Both the position numbers and the translations under genes were made by a program. The notes beneath the pieces were generated by a model. The model did not search any database. It was not told the DNA's origin and worked only from the letters and a program-made list of their open reading frames with translations. Shown one piece after another: positions 43,693-51,974 of a DNA stretch of 64,000 nucleotides. The stretch's first letter is position 1, and each line of letters opens with the position of its first letter. Source of the DNA: Pseudomonas arsenicoxydans (GTDB lineage: Bacteria > Pseudomonadota > Gammaproteobacteria > Pseudomonadales > Pseudomonadaceae); assembly GCF_006438915.1 (NCBI RefSeq), contig NZ_RCZE01000005.1:62001-126000 (forward strand), read 5' to 3'.

Positions 43693-44391
43693 ATGATTCT
43701 CGACTACAACCTGATCTGGGAAAACCTGCCGCTGTACTTCAACGGCGCCTTGTTGACCCTCAAAGTCCTGCTCATTTCCCTGGCCCTGGGACTGGTATTG
43801 GCGATTCCACTGGCGCTGATGCGGGTGTCGCGATCGCCGATGATCAACTTCCCTGCCTGGCTCTACACCTACGTGATTCGCGGCACACCCATGCTGGTGC
43901 AATTGTTCCTGATCTATTACGGCCTGGCGCAGTTCGAAGCGGTTCGCCAAAGCGTGCTCTGGCCTTACCTCTCCAGCGCCACCTTTTGCGCTTGCCTGGC
44001 CTTCGCGATCAACACCAGTGCCTATAGCGCAGAACTGCTGGCCGGCAGTTTGAAAGCCACGCCCCCAGGCGAGATCGAAGCCGCCAGGGCGATGGGCATG
44101 TCCCGCCTGACCTTGTACCGGCGCATTCTCCTGCCGTCGGCCTTGCGCCGGGCATTGCCGCAGTACAGCAACGAAGTGCTGATGATGCTGCAAACCACCA
44201 GCCTGGCTTCCATCGTCACCCTCGTCGACATCACCGGGGCCGCGCGGACTGTCAGCTCGCGGTTCTATTTACCGTTCGAGGCGTTTATCACCGCCGGCCT
44301 CATCTACCTCGTCCTGACTTTCATTCTGGTGCGTCTGTTCAAGTTGGCCGAGCGCCGCTGGCTGGCGTATCTGGCACCGCGCAAGCACTAA
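43693..44391 (+). CDS. Amino acid ABC permease, HisM/AotM type
   Basis: The 232-aa membrane protein has the N-terminal LPLYFNGALLTLKVLLISLA, the conserved YVIRGTPMLVQLFLIYYGLA and the EAA loop SLKATPPGEIEAARAMGMSR followed by ILLPSALRRALP. It pairs with the HisQ-like subunit to form the heterodimeric channel. AGGCGGAGCC precedes the ATG. Confidence 0.94.
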   Translation: MILDYNLIWENLPLYFNGALLTLKVLLISLALGLVLAIPLALMRVSRSPMINFPAWLYTYVIRGTPMLVQLFLIYYGLAQFEAVRQSVLWPYLSSATFCACLAFAINTSAYSAELLAGSLKATPPGEIEAARAMGMSRLTLYRRILLPSALRRALPQYSNEVLMMLQTTSLASIVTLVDITGAARTVSSRFYLPFEAFITAGLIYLVLTFILVRLFKLAERRWLAYLAPRKH

Positions 44392-44400
44392 GGAGCTGCT

Positions 44401-45513
44401 ATGGAGCACATTCAATACCGCTTGCCGTGGAGTGCATCGGGCACCGAACGCACGCTGACGCTGTTTCGTTTTGGCAGTGGCGCACGCAAAGCGTACATCC
44501 AGGCTTCATTGCATGCCGACGAACTGCCGGGGATGCGCGTCGCTGTCGAGCTCAAGCGCCGTCTTCTGGAACTGGAAGCACAAGGCCGCCTGAGCGGGGT
44601 GATCGAGTTGGTGCCCGTGGCCAATCCGATCGGTATCGCCCAGATGTTCCAGGCCACCCATCAAGGGCGCTTTGAGTTTTCCAGCGGCAAGAACTTCAAT
44701 CGCGACTTCCCGGAGTTGGTTGATGTGGTTGCACCGCTGTTGGAAGGCCGATTGGGAGGCGATGCCGCCGTCAACATCGCCCTCATCCGCGGTGCCATGG
44801 TCGACGCCCTCGCCGCCATGCCGGCAGCGAACTCGGAACTCGACGGCCTGCGCCGCCTGTTGCTGCAGCATGCCTGTGACGCCGATGTGGTGCTGGACCT
44901 GCACTGCGATTTCGAATCGATCATGTTGATGTATGCGATGCCGCAACACTGGCCACGCCTGCAATCACTGGCCGCCCGCCTCGGCGCCGGAGTCACGCTG
45001 CTGGCCGAAGGTGCGGGCGGCAGCGCCTTCGACGAGGCCTGCGCCATTGCGTGGTTACGCTTGGCTGAGCGGTTTCCTGAAGCCAATATTCCCCTGGCGT
45101 GCGCGGCCACCACCATCGAATTGCGCGGCATGGCAGACACCGAACGCGAGCAATGCGTCGACAGTGCACATGCGATTCTCGGGTATCTCGCCGATCAAGG
45201 CCTGATCAGCGGGGACTGGCCCGCAGCACCGGCGAGCCATTGCCAGGCCGTGCCCTTCGCCGGCGCGCAGTACGCCTGTGCGCCCCATCCGGGTGTGGTG
45301 AGCTTCCTGCAACCGCTGGGCGCGCACGTCAAGGTCGGCGATCCGCTGTTCGAAGTCATTGACCCGCTGACCGACCGCCAGAGCGTGGTATGCGCCAGTA
45401 CCGACGGCATTCTTTATGCCCGCGAACGGCTGCGCTTTGCCCAGCCTGGATTGTGGCTGGCCAAGGTTGCAGGCTCTACCCCCATTCGCCAGGGTCGCTT
45501 GCTCAGCGACTGA
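44401..45513 (+). CDS. AstE/AspA-like succinylglutamate desuccinylase/aspartoacylase
   Basis: The 370-aa protein is an M14-like zinc hydrolase of the AstE/AspA group. Zinc ligands are visible in ASLHADELPGM (HxxE, about residues 39-42), and the distal ligand is likely in VVLDLHCDFESIM. The C-terminus (GVVSFLQPLGAHVKVGDPLF, then DGILYARERLRFAQPG) is the beta-rich domain typical of aspartoacylases. It sits inside the importer operon between permease and ATPase genes, as AotO does in the P. aeruginosa aot operon, so it may process the imported N-acyl amino acid or opine. AAGGAG lies 4 bases upstream. Confidence 0.87.
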   Translation: MEHIQYRLPWSASGTERTLTLFRFGSGARKAYIQASLHADELPGMRVAVELKRRLLELEAQGRLSGVIELVPVANPIGIAQMFQATHQGRFEFSSGKNFNRDFPELVDVVAPLLEGRLGGDAAVNIALIRGAMVDALAAMPAANSELDGLRRLLLQHACDADVVLDLHCDFESIMLMYAMPQHWPRLQSLAARLGAGVTLLAEGAGGSAFDEACAIAWLRLAERFPEANIPLACAATTIELRGMADTEREQCVDSAHAILGYLADQGLISGDWPAAPASHCQAVPFAGAQYACAPHPGVVSFLQPLGAHVKVGDPLFEVIDPLTDRQSVVCASTDGILYARERLRFAQPGLWLAKVAGSTPIRQGRLLSD

Positions 45514-45531
45514 TTCCAGAGAGTTCAAACC

Positions 45532-46296
45532 ATGTACAAACTTGAAGTTCAGGACCTGCATAAAAGTTACGGCGCGCACCAGGTGCTCAAGGGCGTGTCC
45601 CTGCAAGCTCAAGCCGGTGACGTGATCAGCATCATCGGTTCCAGCGGCTCTGGCAAAAGTACGTTCCTGCGCTGTATCAACCTGCTGGAGCAACCCAATG
45701 CAGGCAATATCGTCCTCAATGGCGAACCGCTCAAACTGGTGACCAACAAACTGGGCGGGCTGAAAGCGGCCGAACCCAAGCAATTGCAACGCATGCGTTC
45801 GCAGCTATCGATGGTGTTTCAACACTTCAACCTCTGGTCCCACATGAGCGCTCTGGAAAACGTCATGGAAGCCCCGGTGCATGTGCAGGGTCTGGGCAAG
45901 AAAGAGGCACGGGAAAAGGCCGAGCACTACCTTGCCAAAGTCGGTGTGGCGCACCGCATGAACGCCTGGCCGGCGCATATGTCCGGTGGCGAGCAGCAGC
46001 GTGTGGCCATTGCCCGTGCACTGGCGATGGAGCCGCAAGTGATGCTGTTTGATGAGCCGACGTCGGCGCTCGACCCCGAACTGGTGGGCGAAGTGCTTAA
46101 AGTGATGCAGGATCTGGCGCTGGAAGGCCGCACCATGGTGGTGGTGACTCACGAAATGGGTTTTGCCCGCGAGGTTTCCAACCAACTGGTGTTCCTGCAC
46201 AAGGGCGTTGTCGAAGAACGCGGCGACCCGCGTGAGGTGCTGGTCAATCCGCACTCCGAGCGCCTCCAGCAGTTTCTGGCCGGGAGCTTGAAGTAA
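45532..46296 (+). CDS. Amino acid ABC transporter ATPase, HisP/AotP type
   Basis: The 254-aa ATPase has Walker [16 protein letters not shown]-loop [10 protein letters not shown], signature [17 protein letters not shown] and Walker [15 protein letters not shown], with H-loop VVTHEMGFA. The insert [19 protein letters not shown] is typical of HisP. It follows the AstE-like gene by 18 bases and completes the importer. Confidence 0.95.
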   Translation: MYKLEVQDLHKSYGAHQVLKGVSLQAQAGDVISIIGSSGSGKSTFLRCINLLEQPNAGNIVLNGEPLKLVTNKLGGLKAAEPKQLQRMRSQLSMVFQHFNLWSHMSALENVMEAPVHVQGLGKKEAREKAEHYLAKVGVAHRMNAWPAHMSGGEQQRVAIARALAMEPQVMLFDEPTSALDPELVGEVLKVMQDLALEGRTMVVVTHEMGFAREVSNQLVFLHKGVVEERGDPREVLVNPHSERLQQFLAGSLK

Positions 46297-46315
46297 GACC
46301 GCTACTGCTCGGCGC

Positions 46316-46366
46316 TGCCCTGACAAGGTTGGCTTCGGATACACTCCAGCCAACCTTGTCAGGGCA
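46316..46366. promoter_or_regulatory. Perfect 19-bp inverted repeat before the RpiR gene
   Basis: TGCCCTGACAAGGTTGGCT (46316-46334) and AGCCAACCTTGTCAGGGCA (46348-46366) are perfect inverse copies with a 13-base spacer. It begins 20 bases after the ATPase stop and ends 45 bases before the RpiR start. There is no T-tract. It could be a terminator/attenuator hairpin or an operator for the RpiR protein. Confidence 0.7.
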
Positions 46367-46411
46367 TCAGGCACAGCCCTTCTCTCACCTTCAGGAAATG
46401 TTGAGCTGGAT

Positions 46412-47320
46412 ATGCCCACCCCATCCAAAGACACCACGGTCTACGCCGCGCCGGTCATGCGAAAACTGACGGAAATCGTTGCCGAACTGCCGCCGTCACT
46501 GCGCAAGGTCGCGGACTTCATCCTGCGTCACCCGCTCAAAGCCGCGACACTGACCATCGAGGAAATGGCTCACGAAACATTGACCTCCCCCGCCGCCGTC
46601 AACCGTCTGGCCAAAGCGCTGAACCTCGGTGGTTACAGCGGCATGAAAGCTGAACTGGTCGCAACGTTGCAGCAGATGGTGTCGCCGGTCGACAAATTGC
46701 GCAACGAACTGGCCCACCGCCCGGGCGGCGCATTTGGCTTGCATGAGCAACTCCAGAGCGCCAGCAGCAACCTGGCAACAGCGGTAACCAACAACCACGC
46801 CGACACGTTTGAAGCGTTCGTCACGCGCCTGACCACGGCACGTAAAATCTACATTCTGGGGTTCGGCAACAGCGTTTACTTCGCCGGCCTCGCCGCCTCG
46901 ACCCTGATGCCCTTCTGTGCCGACGCCACGGCCATCAGCATGGAGGGCGGCAACGAAAATGCCGCGTACCGACTGGCCGCGATCACCGACCAGGACGTCT
47001 TGCTGGCGATCTCCCTGCCGCGCTACTCCCTCGACACCCTGCAACTGGCACGCTTCGCCAATGAACGTGGCGCATCGGTGCTGGCCATTACCGACTCCCC
47101 CGCCTCGCCCCTCACCGGCATCGCCGAGCACACGCTGTTTGCGCCGTGCGACCACCCGGTACTGACCAGTTCCAACATCGCCGTGCTGGCCTTGATCGAA
47201 GGTTTGGTCGCCGGCGTGATGGCGCGCAATAAAGAGGCGGTGAAGCTGGCGACAGAATTGACTGAAAGCGTGATGTCGTACCTGCATATTCCTACGAGCG
47301 GTAAACCCGCGAAAAAGTGA
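46412..47320 (+). CDS. RpiR/MurR-family transcriptional regulator
   Basis: The 302-aa protein has the RpiR helix-turn-helix (VADFILRHPLKAATLTIEEM, SPAAVNRLAKALNLGGYSGM) and a C-terminal SIS domain (IYILGFGNSVYFAGLAASTL, QDVLLAISLPRYSLDTLQLA). SIS domains bind phosphosugars, but RpiR members also control amino acid and opine transport. Its position right behind the importer suggests it regulates that operon, replacing the ArgR found after the P. aeruginosa aot genes. A perfect inverted repeat lies in front of it. Confidence 0.93.
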   Translation: MPTPSKDTTVYAAPVMRKLTEIVAELPPSLRKVADFILRHPLKAATLTIEEMAHETLTSPAAVNRLAKALNLGGYSGMKAELVATLQQMVSPVDKLRNELAHRPGGAFGLHEQLQSASSNLATAVTNNHADTFEAFVTRLTTARKIYILGFGNSVYFAGLAASTLMPFCADATAISMEGGNENAAYRLAAITDQDVLLAISLPRYSLDTLQLARFANERGASVLAITDSPASPLTGIAEHTLFAPCDHPVLTSSNIAVLALIEGLVAGVMARNKEAVKLATELTESVMSYLHIPTSGKPAKK

Positions 47321-47593
47321 GTGGGTTAACCGGCCAGCCGACATCATCAAAGGCTGAGCCGCTTCACTGAGCGCGCTGTGGCTGCATTCCTCCCTCCATC
47401 CCGCAGTTTGATCCTCACGATCAACCTGCATTACAGCCGAAAAGTCCGAAGTGTTGGGAAACACGGCCCGTTTATCCGCCTGGGGAAATCGCATTAACTA
47501 ATGCCAAGCGCCTCAACCCCGAAAGCCCACACGGCTTTCGACCCGGGCAGATATTCAATGGCTCTACCCCTTACTCTTCAGACCGAGGCAATC

Positions 47594-48700
47594 ATGTCCA
47601 AACTTCACTCCCCAGTTAACGTCGGCCCCTTCACCTTCGCCCACCGTGTCGTATTGGCACCGCTGACCCGCATGCGTGCCGAAGAGGGCGCTCGCCCTGG
47701 CGCCTTGATGGCCGAGTATTACGCCCAGCGCACTTCCGAAGGCGGCTTCCTGATCGGTGAAGCCACCATCGCCGCGCCAAACGGTAACGGCTATCTCGGT
47801 GCACCTGGCCTGTTCGAGGACAGCCAGATCGCGGGCTGGAAACACGTCACTGACGCCGTGCACGCCAAAGGCGGCAAGATCTTCCTGCAGCTTTATCATG
47901 CGGGTCGACAATCCAATGTCGACGTGCAACCTGAAGACAGCATCCCCGTCGGCCCGTCGGAAGTCCTGCACGGTGGCGTGGCTTACACCACTGAAGGCTG
48001 GGTACCCAATACCCCGAACCGCGCCCTGACCCTCGAAGAGATCGCAGAGCAGGTAGAAAACTTCCGCACCGCTGCCGAACGCGGCGTGAAAGCCGGTTTT
48101 GACGGCGTGGAACTGCATGGCGCCAACGGGTATCTGGTCGACCAGTTTCTGCAGGACAACAGCAACAAGCGCACCGACATGTATGGTGGTTCATTTGAAA
48201 ACCGTACTCGCTTTCTGCTTGAAGTGACCAACGCGCTGATTTCAGTGTGGGGCAGTGATCGCGTGGCGGTACGTGTCGGCCCGAGCGGCACTTGGGGTGA
48301 CATGGGCGACAGCGATCCAGAAGGCCTGTTTACCTACGTAGCGCAACAACTGGCGCCGCTGAACCTTGCTTACCTGCACCTGATCGAGCCGCGCATTCTG
48401 GGCAACATCGAGGACGAAAATGCCAACCCTGCCCCCGTAGCTGCCCAGTTGATGCGCAAACACTACAAAGGCGTGATCATCGCTGCCGGTGGCTTCAACG
48501 GTGAAAACGCAGAAGCCATTCTTCAAGCGGGTGACGCCGATCTGGTGGCCTTCGGTCGCCACTTCATCGCCAACCCGGACTTGCCGGAGCGTCTGCGCCA
48601 CAATCTGCCGCTGAACGCTTATGACCGTCCAACCTTCTTTGGCGGTACCGAAGTGGGCTATACCGACTACGAGTTCTATAAAGAAGAAGCGACGGCGTAA
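47594..48700 (+). CDS. Old yellow enzyme family alkene reductase
   Basis: The 368-aa FMN enzyme begins SKLHSPVNVGPFTFAHRVVL with LAPLTRMRA and has QLYHAGRQSN and the active-site HGANGYLVDQFLQDNSNKRT plus DMYGGSFENRTRFLLEV, then AAGGFNGENAEAIL and FGRHFIANPDLPERL near the phosphate-binding end. It is of the NemA/XenA-B type that reduces activated alkenes, nitrate esters or quinones with NADPH. GAGG lies 5 bases before ATG 47594, so the longer frame from 47501 is not used. A clear terminator follows. Confidence 0.93.
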   Translation: MSKLHSPVNVGPFTFAHRVVLAPLTRMRAEEGARPGALMAEYYAQRTSEGGFLIGEATIAAPNGNGYLGAPGLFEDSQIAGWKHVTDAVHAKGGKIFLQLYHAGRQSNVDVQPEDSIPVGPSEVLHGGVAYTTEGWVPNTPNRALTLEEIAEQVENFRTAAERGVKAGFDGVELHGANGYLVDQFLQDNSNKRTDMYGGSFENRTRFLLEVTNALISVWGSDRVAVRVGPSGTWGDMGDSDPEGLFTYVAQQLAPLNLAYLHLIEPRILGNIEDENANPAPVAAQLMRKHYKGVIIAAGGFNGENAEAILQAGDADLVAFGRHFIANPDLPERLRHNLPLNAYDRPTFFGGTEVGYTDYEFYKEEATA

Positions 48701-48745
48701 TGTCTTTTTCCGGGTGCGAGCTGCTGTAGCGCAAAGACCCAATGA

Positions 48746-48767
48746 AGCCCCCTTGCGGGGGCTTTTT
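48746..48767 (+). terminator. Intrinsic terminator of the alkene reductase gene
   Basis: AGCCCCC (48746-48752) pairs with GGGGGCT (48757-48763) around TTGC and is followed by a T-run (TTTT). It lies 46 bases after the stop. Confidence 0.88.
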
Positions 48768-48961
48768 GCGTTGGGCGCGCAATCAACGGATCAGGCGCTG
48801 CGAACGTTTTGCGAACGGATGCTTAAACAAGGAAATTCCTGCCTGTTTAAACGAAGCCTCCTGTTACCACCCAAAGGCTACAACGCCTTGCGCCATCGCC
48901 TACGGGTAAGACAGAATCCGCCGGCTTGTGCGGCTGCGGGGTGGGTTATATCGTTTCTCGG

Positions 48962-49159
48962 TCACTGAAAAACAGTGATCGGGTTTGGTAGCCCGCTTTT
49001 AAGTGGTCGCATGACAACACCATATGCAGCCTTTTTTCGGGCTCTGTTTTATATGGTGGTCATGCGTGGGGCTCCTTCGTGAGCGCCGGGTTTCCCACTT
49101 AGACCGGTCTACCAACCCGCGTATGGCCACCACCCTCGTTTGGTAGCAAGGGTGATGGC
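48962..49159 (+). ncRNA. Structured leader RNA upstream of the DUF6124 gene
   Basis: Nested complementary arms cover about 200 bases. TCACTG/CAGTGA (48962-48978) forms a first hairpin. CGGGTTTGGTAG (48980-48991) pairs with CTACCAACCCG (49109-49119). Inside, AAGTGG (49001-49006) pairs with CCACTT (49095-49100), and CGCATGAC + CACCATAT (49008-49025) pair with ATATGGTG + GTCATGCG (49051-49066), enclosing a GC/T-rich terminator-like loop. A third stem pairs GCCACCACCCT (49126-49136) with AGGGTGATGGC (49149-49159). The gene starts 28 bases later. This could be a riboregulator, a processed small RNA or an attenuator. Pairing is read by eye, not computed. Confidence 0.6.
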
Positions 49160-49187
49160 TCCTTAATTTTCTAAGTGGAAGTCATCT

Positions 49188-49550
49188 ATGTGCAAACCAA
49201 CACCCAACCCACCGGACACCGATCCGGCATCGCCCTACGAATCGCTCGATTCGAAAAAATTCCACGAAGCGGCCGAACGCGCACTCGACCATTACCTCAA
49301 CCCGGCTGCCCAGATCATGGCCAGCACCCACGAACCCGAACCGATGTTCCTCGCCAATCCGAAGTGCAACACCGAATCCCTGCTGGTTAATGCCAGCGAA
49401 TCACTGGGCTCGGCTACGACCATGCTCAGTAATCTCGCGGCGTTGCTGGAGAACTCGCACCGCAAGACGCTGCTGGGGATTACGCAGGTGGTGATGTTGG
49501 GGGAATTGGCGGTGAATCAGGCGTTGGATAAGGTTGAAGTGAAGGAGTAA
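49188..49550 (+). CDS. DUF6124 family small protein
   Basis: The 120-aa protein starts MCKPTPNPPDTDPASPYESL and contains KFHEAAERALDHYLNP, the hallmark of a Pseudomonas-restricted family (DUF6124, also annotated DUF3077-like). It is helical with no signal or membrane segment. GGAAG precedes the ATG. Its leader is unusually long and structured. The function of the family is unknown; multiple copies per genome are common. Confidence 0.88.
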   Translation: MCKPTPNPPDTDPASPYESLDSKKFHEAAERALDHYLNPAAQIMASTHEPEPMFLANPKCNTESLLVNASESLGSATTMLSNLAALLENSHRKTLLGITQVVMLGELAVNQALDKVEVKE

Positions 49551-49557
49551 GGGCGAG

Positions 49558-49593
49558 CCTCTGTGGCGGGGAACTGGTTCGCCGCCGCAGAGG
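49558..49593 (+). terminator. Hairpin downstream of the DUF6124 gene
   Basis: CCTCTGTGGCGG (49558-49569) pairs with CCGCCGCAGAGG (49582-49593) with one G-T wobble, 8 bases after the stop. There is no T-tract. Confidence 0.55.
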
Positions 49594-49659
49594 GGGATGT
49601 AGTGAGATCGCATGTGCGTCCAGGACTTTTCAGTTCGGGAAAATCGAATCTGCACCGAC

Positions 49660-49711
49660 TGCTAACGGCCAATAGTGGACGTTCATCTCAGGACCGCTTT
49701 CGGCCAGAAGC
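49660..49711. repeat. Dispersed intergenic repeat, degenerate copy
   Basis: ACTGCTAACGGCCAATAGTG and, further on, GACCGCTTTCGGCCAGAAGC form a degenerate copy of the unit. It lies at the edge of the LysR remnant. Confidence 0.4.
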
Positions 49712-49713
49712 GT

Positions 49714-50157
49714 TCATCCCCGCTGACGGCGGAGCACATCCAGCAAAATTCTGAACGCAGGCTGTAGGCAGACGTAAGTTGATTCCATATGGGCTGTCAG
49801 ATCATGGGGCGTCACAGGTTTGGTCCTGCGATCGAAGTATGAGGGCGATACCACCACCGCCTGCCGAAAGTCAGGATCTATTCGAACTCCGATCATGTCC
49901 TTGGCCACCTGCTCGCCTAAACGAATCCCGGCGTCGTACCGTTGTTCGACGATATCAACCAACTCATAGTCATTGATGATTTCGACCCGAACCTCTGGGT
50001 AATCCAGCATGAGCCTACTCACAGCTGGCGCCAGGATCGTTGCAGAGGCTTGTTCTACCGAGGTAATCCTTAGGGAGCCCGCTGGTTTTCGAAGGGGATG
50101 AGGTGTCGTGCGCGACTGGAGGTGGGGAGTCGATCTTGTTGCGTTACAAGCCTGCAA
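49714..50157 (-). pseudogene. LysR-family regulator remnant
   Basis: Only part of a LysR effector domain remains: SLRITSVEQASATILAPAVS, PEVRVEIINDYELVDIVEQR, DAGIRLGEQVAKDMIGVRID and YFDRRTKPVTPHDLTAH. The whole N-terminal DNA-binding domain is missing, and after DLTAH the sequence jumps directly to PAFRILLDVLRRQRG, the normal C-terminal tail, skipping about 100 residues. The first 26 codons do not look LysR-like. So it has lost both its HTH and half of the effector domain and cannot be a working regulator. Confidence 0.78.
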
Positions 50158-50205
50158 ATAGTCAGGCCGCTGCCTGAAGTCCCATACCCATAAGGTGGTG
50201 TACCG

Positions 50206-51063
50206 GTGATTACCACGGTTGCGCGAAACTCGCCCGCCCTCCCCTGCTTGATCCGTTTCAACGAGGCAATCGATCAGGCGCTCGCCGAATCAATCAATAG
50301 CTACACGGCAGCTGTTCAGGCCTCCCGAAATGTTTTCCTCGGCATTCTGGGACATGACTTGCGCACGCCCTTGAGTGCAATACTCTTGGGTGCGGACGTG
50401 CTTCTGCGAATGGACAATTTAGGGGCGCGGCCCACCAAAATCGCGTCCCGGATCTATTCAAGCGTGAAGCGAGCCAGCCAGATAGTCGGAGACCTCCTGG
50501 ATTTTACCCGCTCTCAGGTCGGCCTAGGCATACCGGTAAAGACAGTTGAAATAGACATCGGCCCTGTATGCGAGAGAATTGTCGATGAATCCCGTACTGT
50601 TTATCCTGGGACAGAGATCCACTTGAATTCGGTCGGTCGTGCGGTTGGTTACTTCGATGGCGATCGCCTGGAACAGGTCTTTTCCAATTTGATCAATAAC
50701 GCAGTCCAGCACGGTGATGGTCGCGATCCAATCACCGTTACGCTGGACGTCTCTGCAGACACACTTTCGTTCAGTGTTCACAACAGTGGCCAACCGATAC
50801 CTGAAGAGGTTCTGCCGTTCATTTTCAATCCGATGGGGCGATATTCGCCTCAGGCATCGACTGACAACGGCCCCTACTCCAGCCTGGGGTTGGGCCTGTT
50901 CATTGCCGACCAGATAGTCGGTGCTCATGGTGGCCGTATTGAGGTGTCATCCGAGAGTCAATCAGGAACAAACTTCTTCGTGCTCCTTCCGTTGAGCACT
51001 CACCGGGAAAGCGATACAGCGGTCGACAGACGCCAAGGACCAAGCGTGCCGGGCACTCTCTGA
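50206..51063 (+). CDS. Sensor histidine kinase, N-terminally shortened
   Basis: The 285-aa protein has an intact kinase core: H-box FLGILGHDLRTPLSAI (His50), N-box FSNLINNAVQHGDG, and G-boxes VHNSGQPIPEE and GLGLGLFIADQIVGAHGG. The sequence before the H-box, RFNEAIDQALAESINSY, is the tail of an RsbRD/globin-like sensor domain that would normally add about 120 residues, so the sensor part is missing. GTG 50206 with AAGGTGG upstream is the best start. It abuts the LysR remnant in opposite orientation, so the front was probably lost in the same rearrangement. No response regulator gene follows. Confidence 0.8.
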   Translation: MITTVARNSPALPCLIRFNEAIDQALAESINSYTAAVQASRNVFLGILGHDLRTPLSAILLGADVLLRMDNLGARPTKIASRIYSSVKRASQIVGDLLDFTRSQVGLGIPVKTVEIDIGPVCERIVDESRTVYPGTEIHLNSVGRAVGYFDGDRLEQVFSNLINNAVQHGDGRDPITVTLDVSADTLSFSVHNSGQPIPEEVLPFIFNPMGRYSPQASTDNGPYSSLGLGLFIADQIVGAHGGRIEVSSESQSGTNFFVLLPLSTHRESDTAVDRRQGPSVPGTL

Positions 51064-51080
51064 AGACGCATGACTTGAAT

Positions 51081-51290
51081 TCAACGAAGACTCGGATTCA
51101 GGGTTGACGCAGGACTATTGAGAAAAGCATTCCAGGCTTCATAAGCATCGTGATGTCGTTTAGTTGCACCGTCCCAGTCGGGCCCGGAAACACATCGGGA
51201 TGAAACCAGCGTCATCATGCCCATGGTGGCGGCATCCAGTTCGATCAACAGTGCATGTGAGTGGATTCTAAAGTCATCTATCGAAGTCAT
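51081..51290 (-). CDS. Small hypothetical protein
   Basis: The 69-aa product starts MTSIDDFRIHSHALLIELDA and is mostly helical (AATMGMMTLVSSRCVSG, then HHDAYEAWNAFLNSP). No clear ribosome site. No family recognised. It and the next minus-strand gene have a similar size, charge and helical pattern with conserved W residues, and may be distant relatives. Confidence 0.5.
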   Translation of the reverse strand: MTSIDDFRIHSHALLIELDAATMGMMTLVSSRCVSGPDWDGATKRHHDAYEAWNAFLNSPASTLNPSLR

Positions 51291-51450
51291 AGTGCGAGCC
51301 CCGGCGGATATCACCGCTATCTGAGAAGCAAGCACCTCTCAAGCAGTAGAGTGCGACCATGTCTAAAGATTCATATTCTCGAATGTCCTGCTTCGCGCCT
51401 AATTGAGCATCCAGGTCTGAGACATAAACTTTATCGACAGAGCTGTTCAG

Positions 51451-51732
51451 CTAGTAACGCGCTACTTTTGCTGGAGCCCACCATTGAATGTCGACGTGCC
51501 GATTTTGTTTCGCACGTGCTTCGCGCATGCATTCTGCGTTACTGGCGAACAATGTCGCGGCTTGTTGAACGAGCTTGCGCCACTCGATACTGGTGATCAG
51601 GCCTTCGCATTCCATTTTGTCAGCAGACCTCAATAGCGTGTCGTACCGGTCCTCAGCATCGATACAGTTGTCGGACAGTGAAAAGAGCTCTCGCCAGGCT
51701 GTTAATGCTCGCCTTCTACGTGCCTCTTTCAT
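51451..51732 (-). CDS. Small hypothetical protein
   Basis: The 93-aa product starts MKEARRRRALTAWRELFSLS and is helical and basic at its N-terminus, with SIEWRKLVQQAATLFASNAE in the second half. GGAGGGG lies 5 bases before the ATG, so it is probably expressed. No family recognised. It lies 160 bases upstream of the neighbouring small gene on the same strand. Confidence 0.58.
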   Translation of the reverse strand: MKEARRRRALTAWRELFSLSDNCIDAEDRYDTLLRSADKMECEGLITSIEWRKLVQQAATLFASNAECMREARAKQNRHVDIQWWAPAKVARY

Positions 51733-51974
51733 CGTGCCCCTCCCCGGTAGTCGTAGGGAGTAGATATCAATAAAGCTCACGCGTTCCATTTAACTTGACT
51801 GCATCCAAAGAGCGCCGGCTATGTTCGCCAGCGAACAGACGAACAGTCCTCCCAGTCTCCACACTCAAGTTGAAAAGCTACGTCCACCCAAGCGCTGCTC
51901 AGGGCTGGCGCAATGCGTTGGCGCCCCCATAAAAATGCACGCAATTGTATGATGCGTTTTAGGCACAGGACCTT

